Assembly (NCBI RefSeq): GCF_013366375.1
Contig: NZ_JABWMJ010000006.1
Span: forward strand, 124,001-188,000
Direction of reading: 5' to 3'
Origin: Rhizobacter koreensis
GTDB taxonomy: Bacteria > Pseudomonadota > Gammaproteobacteria > Burkholderiales > Burkholderiaceae_C
Length of the DNA: 64,000 nucleotides
The position numbers and the translations under genes were made by a program. Shown here in pieces: positions 28,102 through 38,670 of this stretch. A model generated the notes under the pieces. The model ran no database searches. It saw only the letters and a list, made by a program, of their open reading frames with translations, and had not been told where the DNA came from. How positions within the stretch are numbered: the stretch's first letter is position 1; each line of letters starts with the position of its first letter.

Positions 28102-28605
28102 ATGAAAACGCTGGTCCGCGTCTTCGCCACGGTGCACGCGGCGCTCGCGCTGCTCTTTGCCGTGATCTGCGTGCTGCTGCTCGTCACCGCGGTGCGCGCG
28201 TGCTGGGACGCGCTGGCGAGCGGGCTCGACCTGCAGGGCGCGATCGCGTTGATCGAGGCGATGGGCATCACCGCGGTCGCGGTCGTCGCGCTGCAGATCT
28301 CGCAGACCATCGTCGAAGAGGAGGTGGTGCGCGAGGCGCACGTCAGCGCGCCGACGCGGGTGCGCCGGTTCCTTTCGCGCTTCGTGGTGGTGATCGCCGT
28401 CGCGCTCGGGATCGAGGCGCTGGTCGCGACCATGAAGGCCCTGCACGAGAACCCCAGCGACCTGACCTATGCCGCCGCGAGCGTCGTTGGCGTTGCCGCG
28501 CTGCTCGCCGGCTGGGGCGCGTTCGTCTGGTTCAACCGCGCCGCGGAAGACGTCGAGCCCGAAGCGATGGAGCAGGCCAAGGAAGAGGACCGCAAGCTCG
28601 ACTGA
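28102..28605 (+). CDS. Small membrane protein, third gene of the kefFC operon
   Basis: A 167-residue protein with four predicted membrane helices: about 9-30 (ALALLFAVICVLLLVTAV), 50-66 (MGITAVAVVALQI), 92-110 (FVVVIAVALGIEALVA) and 120-142 (AASVVGVAALLAGWGAFVW). The C-terminus is acidic (EDVEPEAMEQAKEEDRKLD). I do not recognise a named family with certainty; similar four-helix proteins occur near transporters. AAGG lies seven bases before the ATG. Tight spacing after kefC suggests co-transcription, and a role with the potassium system is inference from position only. Confidence 0.75.
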   Translation: MKTLVRVFATVHAALALLFAVICVLLLVTAVRACWDALASGLDLQGAIALIEAMGITAVAVVALQISQTIVEEEVVREAHVSAPTRVRRFLSRFVVVIAVALGIEALVATMKALHENPSDLTYAAASVVGVAALLAGWGAFVWFNRAAEDVEPEAMEQAKEEDRKLD

Positions 28606-28624
28606 CGTCGGTGCCGGCGGCTGC

Positions 28625-29200
28625 TCACTCGATGCGGCACGCCTCGTCGAACGGCAGGCGCGGGCTGCGGCCGAACAGCTTGCTCGGGTCGCCGTGACCG
28701 AGGTTGCAGACGAGGTTGGTCCTGATGCGCGTCCCGGCCCAGAACGCAGCGTCGACGATCGCCGGGTCGAACCCGCTCATCGGGCCGCAGTCGAGGCCGA
28801 GCGCGCGCGCCGCGACGATGAAGTAGCCCGCCTGCAGGCTCGAGTTGCGGAACGCCGTCGCCTCGACGAGCGGCTCGTTGCCGGCGAACCAGGCCCGTGC
28901 GTCGGCGTGCGGAAAGAGGAACGGGAGCTTGTCGGGAAATGCGAGGTCCATGCCGATGACCGCGGTCACCGGCGCTTCGCGCGTCTTCTGCACGTTGCCG
29001 GGCGACATGCCGGCGAGCAGGCGTTCCTTGGCCTCGCGCGTGCGCACGAAGACGATGCGAGCCGGGCTGCAGTTGGCCGACGTCGGGCCCCACTTCATGA
29101 GGTCGTAGAGCTCGCGCAGGGTGGCGTCGGGGATCGGCTCGGCGCGGAACCCGTTGTGGGTGCGCGCCTCGGTGAACAGCTGTTCGGTGGTGACGTTCAT
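28625..29200 (-). CDS. rutE: Malonic semialdehyde reductase RutE-like nitroreductase
   Basis: A 191-residue FMN-dependent nitroreductase-fold protein. It shows FMN-site segments [40 protein letters not shown] and a C-terminal [20 protein letters not shown], all typical of RutE. RutE reduces malonic semialdehyde to 3-hydroxypropionate at the end of the Rut pyrimidine pathway. No other rut gene is in the window, so here it may serve as a general semialdehyde or quinone reductase. It is convergent with the small membrane protein (19 bases between stops). Confidence 0.88.
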   Translation of the reverse strand: MNVTTEQLFTEARTHNGFRAEPIPDATLRELYDLMKWGPTSANCSPARIVFVRTREAKERLLAGMSPGNVQKTREAPVTAVIGMDLAFPDKLPFLFPHADARAWFAGNEPLVEATAFRNSSLQAGYFIVAARALGLDCGPMSGFDPAIVDAAFWAGTRIRTNLVCNLGHGDPSKLFGRSPRLPFDEACRIE

Positions 29201-29319
29201 CGGCAGTGGACCAGGTCGGTTCGAATGCCCCGATTCTTCCGAGCCGGTGCCGCCCGGCCGATGCAGGGGTTTGTCGCCGGGGTTCGATTCGACTGAACCC
29301 TCGCGGGCAGAATGCGCCG

Positions 29320-29751
29320 ATGTTCGACCCCTCCCGCAACGACGTCCGCACCTTCTTCTGCGAGGCGGCGAGCAAGCGCACGAGCGGCGCGCCGCTGACG
29401 CCGCTCGAGGCGATCGCCGCCGACTGGATTGCCGAGCATCCGGAGTACGCCGACGACCTGTCGGACGCTGAGCGGGCGCGCAGCGCCACCTACACCGCGG
29501 AAGGCGGCCGCGAGAACCCGTTCCTGCACCTCTCGATGCACCTGTCGATCAGCGAGCAGATCGCGATCGACCAGCCGCGCGGCATCAAGCAGGCGTTCGA
29601 GCTGCTGAGCCACCGGCGCGGCTCGGCACACGCCGCGCAGCACGAGGTGATGGAATGCCTCGGCCGGATGCTGTGGGAGTCGCAGCGCAGCGGCCGTCCG
29701 CCCGACGGCGAGGCCTACATCGACTGCGTGCGGCGACGCGCGACGAGCTGA
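29320..29751 (+). CDS. DUF1841 family protein
   Basis: A 143-residue soluble protein starting [18 protein letters not shown], with [19 protein letters not shown] in the centre and [12 protein letters not shown] near the end. These are the conserved blocks of DUF1841, a family of unknown function common in beta- and gammaproteobacteria. His-rich central helices ([20 protein letters not shown]) could bind a metal, which is speculation. It is divergent from rutE (119 bases apart) and convergent with the response regulator that follows. Confidence 0.9.
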   Translation: MFDPSRNDVRTFFCEAASKRTSGAPLTPLEAIAADWIAEHPEYADDLSDAERARSATYTAEGGRENPFLHLSMHLSISEQIAIDQPRGIKQAFELLSHRRGSAHAAQHEVMECLGRMLWESQRSGRPPDGEAYIDCVRRRATS

Positions 29752-29794
29752 CGCTTCATCTGCCGCGGGGCGGCTGCGCGGCGCGTGCGCCGGC

Positions 29795-30430
29795 TCAGTT
29801 GCCGACCAGCCCGCTCCGGATCGCGTACACCGTCATCTCCGAGTTGTTGGTCAGGCCCAGCTTCTCGAGCACGCGCGCCCGATAGACGCTCACCGTCTTC
29901 GGGCTCAGCATCAGCTCCTCGGCGATGTCGGAGAGGCGCTTGCCCGACGCGATCATCACCAGCGTCTGCATTTCGCGGTCGGAGAGCTTCTCGTGCGCGT
30001 TCTCGACCGCCGGGGCGGTGAGGCTCTCGACCAGCATCTGCGCGATCTCGGGGGTCACGTACTTGCGGCCCTGCGCCACCGTGCGCACCGCGCTCACGAT
30101 GAGCCCCGGATCGCCGCCCTTGTTGACGTAGCCGTAGGCGCCGGCGCGCAGTGCGCGGATCGCGTACTGGTCCTCGGGGTACATCGAGACGACGAGCACG
30201 CGCATCGCGGTGCCTTCGTCCTTGAGCGCGTGCAGCACGTCGAGGCCGCTGCGCCCGGGCAGGTTGATGTCGAGCACCAGCACGTCGGCGGTTTTCTCGC
30301 GCATCAGCTGGCGCAGCTCGCCGTAGTCGCCGGCCTCGCCGACCACCTCGATGTCCGCCGCATCCGACAAGGTGTCGCGAATGCCGCGCCGGATCAGCGC
30401 GTGGTCGTCGCACAGGAAGACCTTGATCAT
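29795..30430 (-). CDS. NarL/FixJ-type response regulator
   Basis: A 211-residue regulator: receiver domain 1-120 with acidic DD at 8-9, phospho-acceptor Asp54 (LVLDINLPG) and the conserved Lys in YVNKGG. A LuxR-type helix-turn-helix (about 145-208) contains LSDREMQTLVMIASGK and LSPKTVSVYRARVLEKL. It lies 19 bases downstream of a receiver-histidine kinase gene on the same strand, so the two form a two-component pair. The target genes are unknown. The ending SGLVGN is short and complete. Confidence 0.94.
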   Translation of the reverse strand: MIKVFLCDDHALIRRGIRDTLSDAADIEVVGEAGDYGELRQLMREKTADVLVLDINLPGRSGLDVLHALKDEGTAMRVLVVSMYPEDQYAIRALRAGAYGYVNKGGDPGLIVSAVRTVAQGRKYVTPEIAQMLVESLTAPAVENAHEKLSDREMQTLVMIASGKRLSDIAEELMLSPKTVSVYRARVLEKLGLTNNSEMTVYAIRSGLVGN

Positions 30431-30449
30431 CGAACGCTCTCCGCAGGCC

Positions 30450-31592
30450 TCATATCTCGCCCCACTGGCTCGGATCGTACGACCGGCTGTCCTGCATCGG
30501 CTCGGTGAAGCTCGAATCCTGGGTGTTGAGCGGCACCGACAGGATGAGCGTCGTGCCGGTCGACCCGCTCGCCAGGTCGACCCAGCCGCCCACGGTGCCG
30601 GCGCGCTCGTGCAGGCCGCGGATGCCGAACGAGCGCGCCTTGCTCAGGTCCTCCTGGCGCAGGCCCCGGCCGTTGTCGCTGATCTCGAGCGAGAGCACAC
30701 CGCCGGCCACGGCGAGGTCGATCCGCACGCGCGTCGCCTGTGCGTGCTTGGTGATGTTGGTGAGCGCCTCCTGGGCGGCGCGGTACGCGACCAGCGGCAC
30801 ACCCGCGGGCAGGTCGAGCTGCTGGCTCGGCAGGCGGATCTCGCAATGGATGCCGGTGCGGCGCTCGAAGCGCAGGGCGATCCAGTGCAGCGCCGCGACC
30901 AGCCCCTGCTCGAGGATCGCCGGCCTGAGGTTGTGCATGATCCGCTGGCTCGCCTCGACCGCATGCGTCACCGTCTCGAGCGCCGAGCTGACGCGCGCGA
31001 TCACCTCCGGCGTGGTCGCGTGGCGCGCGATCCAGGCCAGGTCGAACTTGAGCGCCGTCAGTGAGCCGCCGACGTCGTCGTGGATCTCGCGCGCGATCGC
31101 CGCGCGCTCCTGCTCGACGCTGGTCTGCAGGTGCTGCGCGAGCTCGCGCAGGCGCTCCTTCGATTCGATGAGCTCGCGATCGGCGCGCTGGCGCGCGCGC
31201 CGCGTCTCGCTGGCGTCGACCGCATGCAGCATCGCCGGCACCAGTCGCGCGAGGTTGTTCTTCAGCAAGTAGTCGCTCGCGCCGTTGCGCATGGCCTCGA
31301 CCGCGGTCTCCTCGCCGATCTCGCCCGACACCAGGATGAAGGGGACGTCGCGCGTGTTGGCCTTGAGCAGGTCGAGCGCGACGAGGCCCGAGAAGCCCGG
31401 CAGGTTGTAGTCGGAGACGACCACGTCCCACGGCTGGTCGAGCGCGCTCAGGAACCGCACCTCCGAGTCGACGCGCACCACGTGCGCCTTCAGGCCGCCG
31501 CGCGCCAGATGCGCGAGCAGCAGTTCGTGGTCGAGCTCCGAGTCTTCGAGATGCAGGACCCGCAGCACGCGGTCCTTCAGCGGTGGCGACAT
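30450..31592 (-). CDS. Receiver plus HisKA_3 histidine kinase (cytoplasmic)
   Basis: A 380-residue protein with no membrane segment. An N-terminal receiver (about 10-125) has Asp61 (VVVSDYNLPG). A coiled coil (about 130-165) leads to a NarX/DegS-type HisKA_3 dimerisation domain, AREIHDDVGGSL, with phospho-accepting His171. The HATPase_c domain follows (QEALTNITKHAQ, DNGRGL, GIRGLHERA). The fusion order, receiver first, suggests that another kinase controls this kinase, which then signals to the NarL-type regulator encoded next. It is located upstream of that regulator in one operon. An 18-bp palindrome lies 86 bases before its start. Confidence 0.93.
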   Translation of the reverse strand: MSPPLKDRVLRVLHLEDSELDHELLLAHLARGGLKAHVVRVDSEVRFLSALDQPWDVVVSDYNLPGFSGLVALDLLKANTRDVPFILVSGEIGEETAVEAMRNGASDYLLKNNLARLVPAMLHAVDASETRRARQRADRELIESKERLRELAQHLQTSVEQERAAIAREIHDDVGGSLTALKFDLAWIARHATTPEVIARVSSALETVTHAVEASQRIMHNLRPAILEQGLVAALHWIALRFERRTGIHCEIRLPSQQLDLPAGVPLVAYRAAQEALTNITKHAQATRVRIDLAVAGGVLSLEISDNGRGLRQEDLSKARSFGIRGLHERAGTVGGWVDLASGSTGTTLILSVPLNTQDSSFTEPMQDSRSYDPSQWGEI

Positions 31593-31920
31593 GGCGGCGA
31601 GTATGCCGTCAGGTCATGACCGGTCGAGGGCTCGGGCGCGATGGGAGCTTCGAGCGTGAACTGCTGCGCGGCCGGCTCGTTGACAGCTGTCGACGCATGG
31701 CGCGGTTGCCGATGCCTTCAACTGCGGCCTTCATGGGTGCGGGCTGTGTCGCCGTTGTCCGGCGCTGCGAGGCCGATGCGGCAGGCGACTCGGCTCCGCT
31801 CGTGTCCCAGCGCGCGCTCGAACGGTCCGACCAGCCTGGCGTGTCGCTCCATCGCGGCCCGTCGCGTGCCCGGAGGACGTCCGCGGGTCGCGCGGTGCCC
31901 CGGTCGTGCCGCGCAGGGCG
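31593..31920. other. 328-bp intergenic region, no gene seen
   Basis: Between the FtsX-type permease stop and the start of the receiver-kinase gene, both on the minus strand. No reading frame in it shows family similarity or a plausible start. The only clear structure is an 18-bp palindrome at 31678-31695, listed separately. Confidence 0.6.
31678..31695. promoter_or_regulatory. 18-bp palindrome, possible operator of the receiver-kinase operon
   Basis: CGTTGACAGCTGTCGACG reads the same on both strands except for one base pair (T/G at positions 4 and 15). The core GACAGCTGTC is perfect. It also contains a consensus -35 hexamer, TTGACA, on the plus strand. It lies 86 bases before the minus-strand kinase start. 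A dimeric regulator site is plausible, and the protein is unknown. Confidence 0.35.
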
Positions 31921-34482
31921 TCAGTCCGCCGCCTGCCGCAGCGTCTGCACCACCGGCCGGCGCAGCACCTCGCGCAGTCCCCACCAGCCGGCCGAGAGCG
32001 CGAGCAGCGCACCGGCCGCACCGCCGGCGATCGGCACCCACGGCGCCGGGTTCCAGCTGAACTCGAACACCCAGCGCGCGAGCGCCCAGCTCACGGCGAT
32101 GGCGGCGAGCGAGGCCAGCACGCCGGCGAGCGCGCCGACGCCGAGCAGCTCGCCGCGCTGCACCTGCGCCAGAAGCCTGGCGCTCGCACCGAGCGCGCGC
32201 ATGACCGCGAACTCGCGGGCGCGCGCCTCGCGGGTGGCGGTGATGGCGGCGAACAGCACCACCAGGCCGGCAGCGAGGGTGAAGCCGAACAGGAACTCGA
32301 CCGCCCGCACGACCTGGTCGATGACGCCCTGCACCTGCGCGATGGTGGCCGAGACGTCGATCGAGGTGATGTTCGGGAAATCCCGCGCCAGTGCGTTGTC
32401 GAAGCCGGCGACCTTCGGCGCCTGGTAAGCGGCGATGTAGGTCACCGGTGCGTCGGCCATCTCGGTGGTCGGGAACAGCACGAAGAAGTTCACCCGCATC
32501 GACGACCAGTCGACCTTGCGCAGGCTGGTGATGCGGCCTTCGGCCGTCTCGCCGGCCATGTCGAAGCGCAGGCGGTCGCCGAGCTTGAGGCCGAGCGTCT
32601 CGGCAAGACCCGACTCGACGCTGAGCGCGTTCGGCTCGTCGGGCACCCAGCGCCCACCTTCGACCGTGTTGTGGCCCGGCAGGGCAGGGCTGTGGCTGAG
32701 GTTGAACTCGCGGTCGAGCAGGCGCTGGGCGCGCGTGTCGGCGTAGGCATCGGGGTCGACGGCGCGGCCGTTGATGGCGACGAGGCGCCCGCGGATCATC
32801 GGGTACCAGTCGTAGCGCGTGACGCCCGCCTCGCGCAGGCGCTGCTGGAACGCGTCGGCCTGCGCCGGCTGCACGTTGATGACGAAGCGGTTCGGCGCGT
32901 CCTTCGGCGTCGCGCTGCGCCAGCTGCCGATAAGGTCGGTGCGCAACAGGGCCAGCAGCACCAGCGCGAGCAGGCCGACCGCGAGCGCCGACACCTGGAG
33001 CACCGCGAACGCCGGGCGTGCGGCCAGCTGGCGCGTTGCCAGCACCAGCCAGCGCGGCGCGCGTGCCTCGGGTACCGCCCGGCGCAGCAGCGCGAGCGCC
33101 AGCCACGACAGCAGCGCGAACACCGCGACCGCCGCGGCGAAGCCGCCGACCGCGATCGCACCGAGCTTGAGGTCGCTCGAGACGCCCAGCAGCAGGGCGG
33201 CGAAACCCAGCGCGCCGGCGGCCAGCACCGCGAGCGAGGCCGGCTTCATCGCGCCGACATCGCGGCGGATCACGCGCAGCGGCGGCACGCGCGCGAGTTG
33301 CAGCACCGGCGGCAGACCGAAGCCGAGCAGCAGCGTGAAGCCGACGCCGACGCCGAACAGCGCCGGCCAGAGGCTCGGTGGCGGCAGGCTCGCCTTCACG
33401 AGCCCGGCGAGCAGCAGCACGAAGACGTGGTGCACGGCGAAGCCGACGACCAGGCCCGCGACACTCGCCAGCACGCCGATCAGCCCGAACTCGGTGAGGT
33501 ACTGCAGCGCGATCGTGCGCTGCGGCAGACCGAGCACGCGCAACATCGCGCAATCGTCGAGGTGGCGCGTCGCGAAGTCGCGCGAGGCGATGCCGACCGC
33601 CACGGCCGCGAGCAGCGCGGCCAGCAGCGCGACCAGGTTGAGGAACTTCTCGGCACGGTCGAGCGTCTGGCGCATCTCGGGACGGCCGGTCTCGAGCGAC
33701 TCGACGCGCACCCCGCGCAGCTGGTTGCCCTTGACGTGCGCCTCGGCCCAGTCGACGAACTGGCGCACCGCGCGATCGCGGTTGGGGTCGGGGGCCGCCA
33801 CGGCGAGCCGGTAGCCGACCCGGCTTGCCGGCTGGATCAGACCGGTCGCCGGCAGGTCGGCCTCGTTGATCAGCACCCGCGGCGCGAAGCTCGAAAAGCC
33901 GGTTCCGCGATCCGGCTCGATGGCGATCACCTTTTCGATCGCGAGACTCGCGTCGCCGAGCAGCAGCGGGTCGCCGACCTTGAGGCCGAGCGCGTCGAGC
34001 AGTGCCGGGTCGACCCAGGCCTTGCCGCGCACGGGCGCGCGGCGGGCGCCGGTCTCGGGCGTATCGGGGCCGCTGTTGAGGCGCAACTCGCCGCGCAAGG
34101 GATAGGCGTCGCTCACCGCCTTGACGCTGACGAGGCGCGTCGCGCCGCCCTTCTCGTCGGGCGCCCGGCCCATGCTCGGGAAGCTCGCCGTCGTCGCGAC
34201 CGCAAGGCCGAGCGCGCGTGCGCGTTCGGCGAATGCCGGCGGCGCCGGCTGGTCGCTCGCGACGATCGCGTCGCCGCCGAGTAGCTGGCGTGCGTCGCGC
34301 GCGAGCCCGCCGTTGATGCGGTCGGCGAAGAAGCCGACCGCCGACAACGCCGCCACGGCCAGCATCACCGCCACGACGAGGAGGCGCAGCTCGCCGGCAC
34401 GGAAATCGCGCATGAGCTGGCGCCAGCCGAGGCGCCAGGCCGAAGGGACGAGGGGCGCGGGCGGTCGTGAGGCTTCGGTCAT
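31921..34482 (-). CDS. FtsX-like ABC transporter permease, YbbP/LolC-related
   Basis: An 853-residue inner-membrane protein with ten or so membrane helices in the usual double FtsX layout. A first helix (about 22-45) and a periplasmic MacB-like domain (about 50-260) are followed by helices at 283-420. A central block of helices comes next, then a second periplasmic domain (about 535-720) and three final helices. Motifs such as MLRVLGLPQRTIALQYL and FAVMRALGASARLLAQVQRGELLGVGALAG are characteristic. The family (YbbP in E. coli, partner YbbA ATPase) probably extrudes hydrophobic or lipid-like molecules. No ATPase gene lies next to it in this window. ATG 34482 is preferred over GTG 34497. Confidence 0.9.
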   Translation of the reverse strand: MTEASRPPAPLVPSAWRLGWRQLMRDFRAGELRLLVVAVMLAVAALSAVGFFADRINGGLARDARQLLGGDAIVASDQPAPPAFAERARALGLAVATTASFPSMGRAPDEKGGATRLVSVKAVSDAYPLRGELRLNSGPDTPETGARRAPVRGKAWVDPALLDALGLKVGDPLLLGDASLAIEKVIAIEPDRGTGFSSFAPRVLINEADLPATGLIQPASRVGYRLAVAAPDPNRDRAVRQFVDWAEAHVKGNQLRGVRVESLETGRPEMRQTLDRAEKFLNLVALLAALLAAVAVGIASRDFATRHLDDCAMLRVLGLPQRTIALQYLTEFGLIGVLASVAGLVVGFAVHHVFVLLLAGLVKASLPPPSLWPALFGVGVGFTLLLGFGLPPVLQLARVPPLRVIRRDVGAMKPASLAVLAAGALGFAALLLGVSSDLKLGAIAVGGFAAAVAVFALLSWLALALLRRAVPEARAPRWLVLATRQLAARPAFAVLQVSALAVGLLALVLLALLRTDLIGSWRSATPKDAPNRFVINVQPAQADAFQQRLREAGVTRYDWYPMIRGRLVAINGRAVDPDAYADTRAQRLLDREFNLSHSPALPGHNTVEGGRWVPDEPNALSVESGLAETLGLKLGDRLRFDMAGETAEGRITSLRKVDWSSMRVNFFVLFPTTEMADAPVTYIAAYQAPKVAGFDNALARDFPNITSIDVSATIAQVQGVIDQVVRAVEFLFGFTLAAGLVVLFAAITATREARAREFAVMRALGASARLLAQVQRGELLGVGALAGVLASLAAIAVSWALARWVFEFSWNPAPWVPIAGGAAGALLALSAGWWGLREVLRRPVVQTLRQAAD

Positions 34483-34622
34483 CGGGCGAAGGTACACGAC
34501 TGGCGATGCCGGCGCCGGTGCGGGTGATGCGTACGCGTCGAGCGGGCGGCGCTGCCTTCGTCGGACGCACCTTCATGATCCCGCTGCAGTTGACCCGACC
34601 ACGCGCTCCCGCCAACCGCCAG

Positions 34623-34652
34623 AAAAAAGGCGCCTGCCTTTCGGCAGACGCC
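34623..34652 (-). terminator. Rho-independent terminator after the DUF6351 gene
   Basis: On the minus strand a 10-bp stem (one G-U pair) with a GAAA loop is followed by six T residues. It lies 24 bases past the DUF6351 stop and isolates that gene from the FtsX-type permease downstream. Confidence 0.9.
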
Positions 34653-34676
34653 CTTCATCGACGCAACTGCGGCGTC

Positions 34677-36876
34677 TTACGACTTCGTCACGTCGAATAC
34701 CAGGTTCTCCGGCGCTGGCCCGAACGACGCGTTCGGCACCACGCCCGTGAGGTTGCCGCGCTGCGACCAGTCGCACACGCCGGTCGGGAAGATGGCGTCG
34801 AGGCGCGTCAGCTCTGCAGCCGTGAACGTCACGTTGTAGTCGGACGCCGTCACCGGCTTCAGGCTGCACTTGATGATGTTCGCCGCGACCGGGCCGCCGG
34901 CCACCTGACGCGGGAAGGTCCAGCTCGGGAAGCGCGTATTGCACTGCGAATTGGGCTGGCTGCTCAGCGTCTGGCGCTCGTTGATGAACTGCGTGAGGCT
35001 CGCCCAGCAGCCGTCGGTCGCCATCTGGGGCTTGCTGGCGATCACCTTCTCGCGCTGGCTGCGATTGCCGGCGTCCGCCTTGTAGGCCTCGACCCAGGCG
35101 ATGAACGTGGACCACGCGGTCTCGGCCGGCACCGGGTTGCCGCGCCACATCACGTGGTTGTCGGCATTCCCGTTCCACTGCGCCATGCGGTCTCGCAGCG
35201 CAAAGTGGAACCACTGGTAGTGGTAGGCGGTGTCGTCGTTGTAGATGCCGCTGACGTCGAACACCGGGATCGACGCGAGGCCGCCGTTGCCGCCGATCTG
35301 CAGCCCGCTCTCCTGCGCGCGCTTCATCGCGCCAGGGTCACCGACGCTGCGCCCGGCGACGTAGTTGGCGTCCTGGTCGTAGCCGCCGACGCGCTCGTTG
35401 AGATCGAGGAACTGGGTCTTCGTGATTGCGCCCGAGTTGAGCGCCGCCAAGCCGTACTGCACCCCGACGTTGTCGAACGGGCGCAGGGCGAAGCCGCTGG
35501 CCTTGTCGACGCCGTAGATGTTCTTCGCGGCGTCGTACACGGTCGGCCGCGCGCCACGCGGATTGCTGGTCGGGTTGTAGCGCGCGGACGCGGGCACCGC
35601 CGCGTTGAACACGCCCGGGTTGTAGCCCGGGATGTCGGCACGGCCGGTGATCGGATCGGTGCGCGCAGCCTGGTTGGCGGCATCGATGAACGCCTGCAGA
35701 CCCTTGTAGCCCGACACCGCGACTTTCTGCGCGTCAGTGAAGAGCGTCGGGTTGAGCGCGAAGTAGTGCGTCAGCAGGTGCCCGTCGGAGCCCGAGAACG
35801 CGATCGACAGCGGATCGGGGAAGGTACACGCGATCAGCACGCCGTCATAGAGGCCGGGAATGCGATCGGCCGGTTGCGCGCTGCCGTACGAGCCGCCGGA
35901 GCAACCCGCGCTGACGGTATAGACCGGCACGCCATGGGTCTTGATGAACTGCTCCTTCGACATCATCGCGGCCTCGCTCGCGAGCACGGCGTTGCAGTTG
36001 TTCGAGGCGTGGTGCAGCGTGTTGGCGTGCGTCGCGTAGCCCTCGCCGAGGCGCTTGACGTTGAGCAGGCTGAAGTCGAAGTCGGCGATCGCGAGGTTGC
36101 CCTGCGCGGCGCCCTGCACGTACCAGCCGCCGGTGCAGCCGAAGCCCTGCACCGCGATCAGGCGCCGGTTCCAGCCCTTCGGGGGCGTGGCGGGTGTCGG
36201 TGCCGGCTCGCTGACCGGGTTGTGCAGCACCGCGCTCTGGTAGATGCCGCGGTCGACGGTGCGGGTCTCGACGCGCACCACGAACGGGACGGTCTGACCC
36301 GTCGAAGTGGTGGTGTTCGCGACGTCGCCGGGCAGTGCGCTCGTGCTCGGCAGCGGCCGGAGCGCCGTGCCGCCCGTGGGCAGGTAAAGGTACTGCACGA
36401 CCGGGTTGATGCTGCAGTTGGCGTCCAGCGCGGCCGGCAGCTTGCTGCCGTTCGGCAACGTGAAGTCGGTGGTCTGGCAGACGAAGGGCGTCTGGAGGGG
36501 GCCGGAGATCACCGGCCCCGTGATCGGGTAGTTGGTCAGCGTGATCGATCGGCTGCCGTCTCCCGTGTCGGCGACCAGCGTTGGTGCCGACGTTGAGGCC
36601 GGTCACCACCGCGATCTTGCGTTTGGGGTTGGCAGGGTCGGTCGCGAATGCGCCCGACACGTCGGTGTTGTTGAGGCGCACGCGCAGTGTGCCGCTGCTG
36701 CCGCTATCGGGCTCGACCGCGATCAGCGCGCTGCCGCCGGTCACCTGGTCGGCGCGCGACGACAGCACCTGCACCGTGGGTTCGTTCGAGTCACCGCCGC
36801 CGCCGCACGACGCCAGTGCGCCCAGCATCAGCGTGCAGGCGGCGGCGAGGCCCGCTCGCATCGAGATCGTCTTCAT
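34677..36876 (-). pseudogene. DUF6351 secreted lipoprotein gene, interrupted by a frameshift
   Basis: Two frames together make one protein of about 733 residues. The first (ATG 36876, GGAGG nine bases upstream) encodes a signal peptide with lipobox ALASC, GGGG and a beta-rich domain up to GLNVGTN. The second, starting about 36578 and running to the TAA at 34677, continues LVADTGDGSRSITL and holds an alpha/beta-hydrolase-like core with SAGCSGGSYGS, a G-x-S-G-G nucleophile motif. The junction is at about 36580, and a loss of two bases (or one extra) explains it; no other disruption is seen. The family is DUF6351, secreted, of unknown activity. The break could be a sequencing error or a real recent mutation. 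A strong terminator follows. Confidence 0.85.
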
Positions 36877-37081
36877 GGGTTCTTGCCTCCTGGCCCTGGG
36901 TTGTTGCGCCCGGTCCGGAGCGCCAGCGTCTGCCGGGCAGGTCGAGCGTGCTGCGCAAGTGGCAAACCGTGCGCCGCGACGGCTCGGTGATTTCCCTGGT
37001 TGAGCGCCCTGTGCACCATCTTGAACGCGGCGTTCGATCGCGCTCAAACCGAAGTCGCGTGCCAGCGAGTCCAATCGCGGC

Positions 37082-37957
37082 ATGAACACGACGTCGACCC
37101 TGCCCGCCCTCTTCGTCTCGCACGGCTCGCCGATGATCGCGCTCGAGCCCGGCGCTGCCGGCGCGTTCCTGCGCCGTCTCGGTCCGGCGATCGACGCCAC
37201 GTTCGGCCGGCCGCGCGCGATCGTCGCGATCTCGGCGCACACCGCGGCACGCAGCCACGTGCTGCTCGCCGGCGCACGCCACCAGGCGATCTACGACTTC
37301 GGCGGCTTCGACCCGCGGCTCTCGACGCTGCGCTACGACGCGCCAGGTCACCCCGCGCTCGCCGCCGACGTGGCGACGCGCCTCCAGGCTGCCGGCATCG
37401 ACGTGCACCGCGTCGACCGGGGCGGACTCGACCACGGCATCTGGACCGCCCTGCGCTATGTCTACCCCGAGGCCGACGTGCCGGTGCTGCCACTCGCGTT
37501 CGACCCGGCGCGCAGCCCGGCCGAGCAGTTCGCGCTCGGCGCCGCGCTCGCGCCGTTGCGCGACGACGGCGTGCTGGTGCTCGGCACCGGCAGCATCACG
37601 CACAACCTGCGCCGCGTGTTCGCGAGCGGCCTGCGTGCGCCGATGGAGCAGCCGGAGATCCCGGAAAGCGCGGCGTTCCGCGACTGGTTCGTCGCCAACA
37701 GCCGTGCGCACGACTGGGACGCCCTCTTCGACTACCGCCGGCGTGCGCCGCACGCGGTCGACATGCACCCGACCGACGAGCACCTGCTGCCGTGGTTCGT
37801 CGCCGCCGGCGCCGGCGGACGCGATGCGACGCCGCATCGGCTGCACACGAGCGTGACGTTCGGCAGCCTCGGCATGGATGCCTACGCGTTCGGCGCCGAA
37901 GCGGGGCGGCTTGACGACGCGCTGGTCGCGAGCGCGCGATCCACCATGGCAACCTGA
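37082..37957 (+). CDS. ygiD: Class III extradiol dioxygenase, DODA/YgiD type
   Basis: A 291-residue metal-dependent ring-cleavage dioxygenase. The family His residues are visible in [17 protein letters not shown] and [15 protein letters not shown]. The motif [13 protein letters not shown] is characteristic of the DODA/YgiD group. It would open catechol-like rings such as L-DOPA; the natural substrate in bacteria is uncertain. It is divergent from the DUF6351 gene across 205 bases and stands alone, followed 136 bases later by msrB. ATG 37082 directly starts the fold. Confidence 0.9.
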   Translation: MNTTSTLPALFVSHGSPMIALEPGAAGAFLRRLGPAIDATFGRPRAIVAISAHTAARSHVLLAGARHQAIYDFGGFDPRLSTLRYDAPGHPALAADVATRLQAAGIDVHRVDRGGLDHGIWTALRYVYPEADVPVLPLAFDPARSPAEQFALGAALAPLRDDGVLVLGTGSITHNLRRVFASGLRAPMEQPEIPESAAFRDWFVANSRAHDWDALFDYRRRAPHAVDMHPTDEHLLPWFVAAGAGGRDATPHRLHTSVTFGSLGMDAYAFGAEAGRLDDALVASARSTMAT

Positions 37958-38093
37958 GGGCGCCGGCGTCGAATCGGCGCCGTGCCCCGCCGACGCCACG
38001 TGCGCGGCCGCTATCCGCATCGTCCGGAGTCCCGCGCCGCGACAGGTCGCGCGAATGCGCCTACGCTGCACGCCATTCGACCCAGGAGCCACG

Positions 38094-38606
<513 letters not shown>

Positions 38607-38670
38607 CGACGCACCGAAGCGCGCGGCCTGCCATCGGGCGTGCGGCGCACCCAGGTGGCTCGGCAAGCGC

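Noticed and set aside
31731-32021. Possible small gene in the 31.6-31.9 kb gap
   Set aside because: Arg/Cys-rich frame overlapping the permease gene, without ribosome site or similarity.
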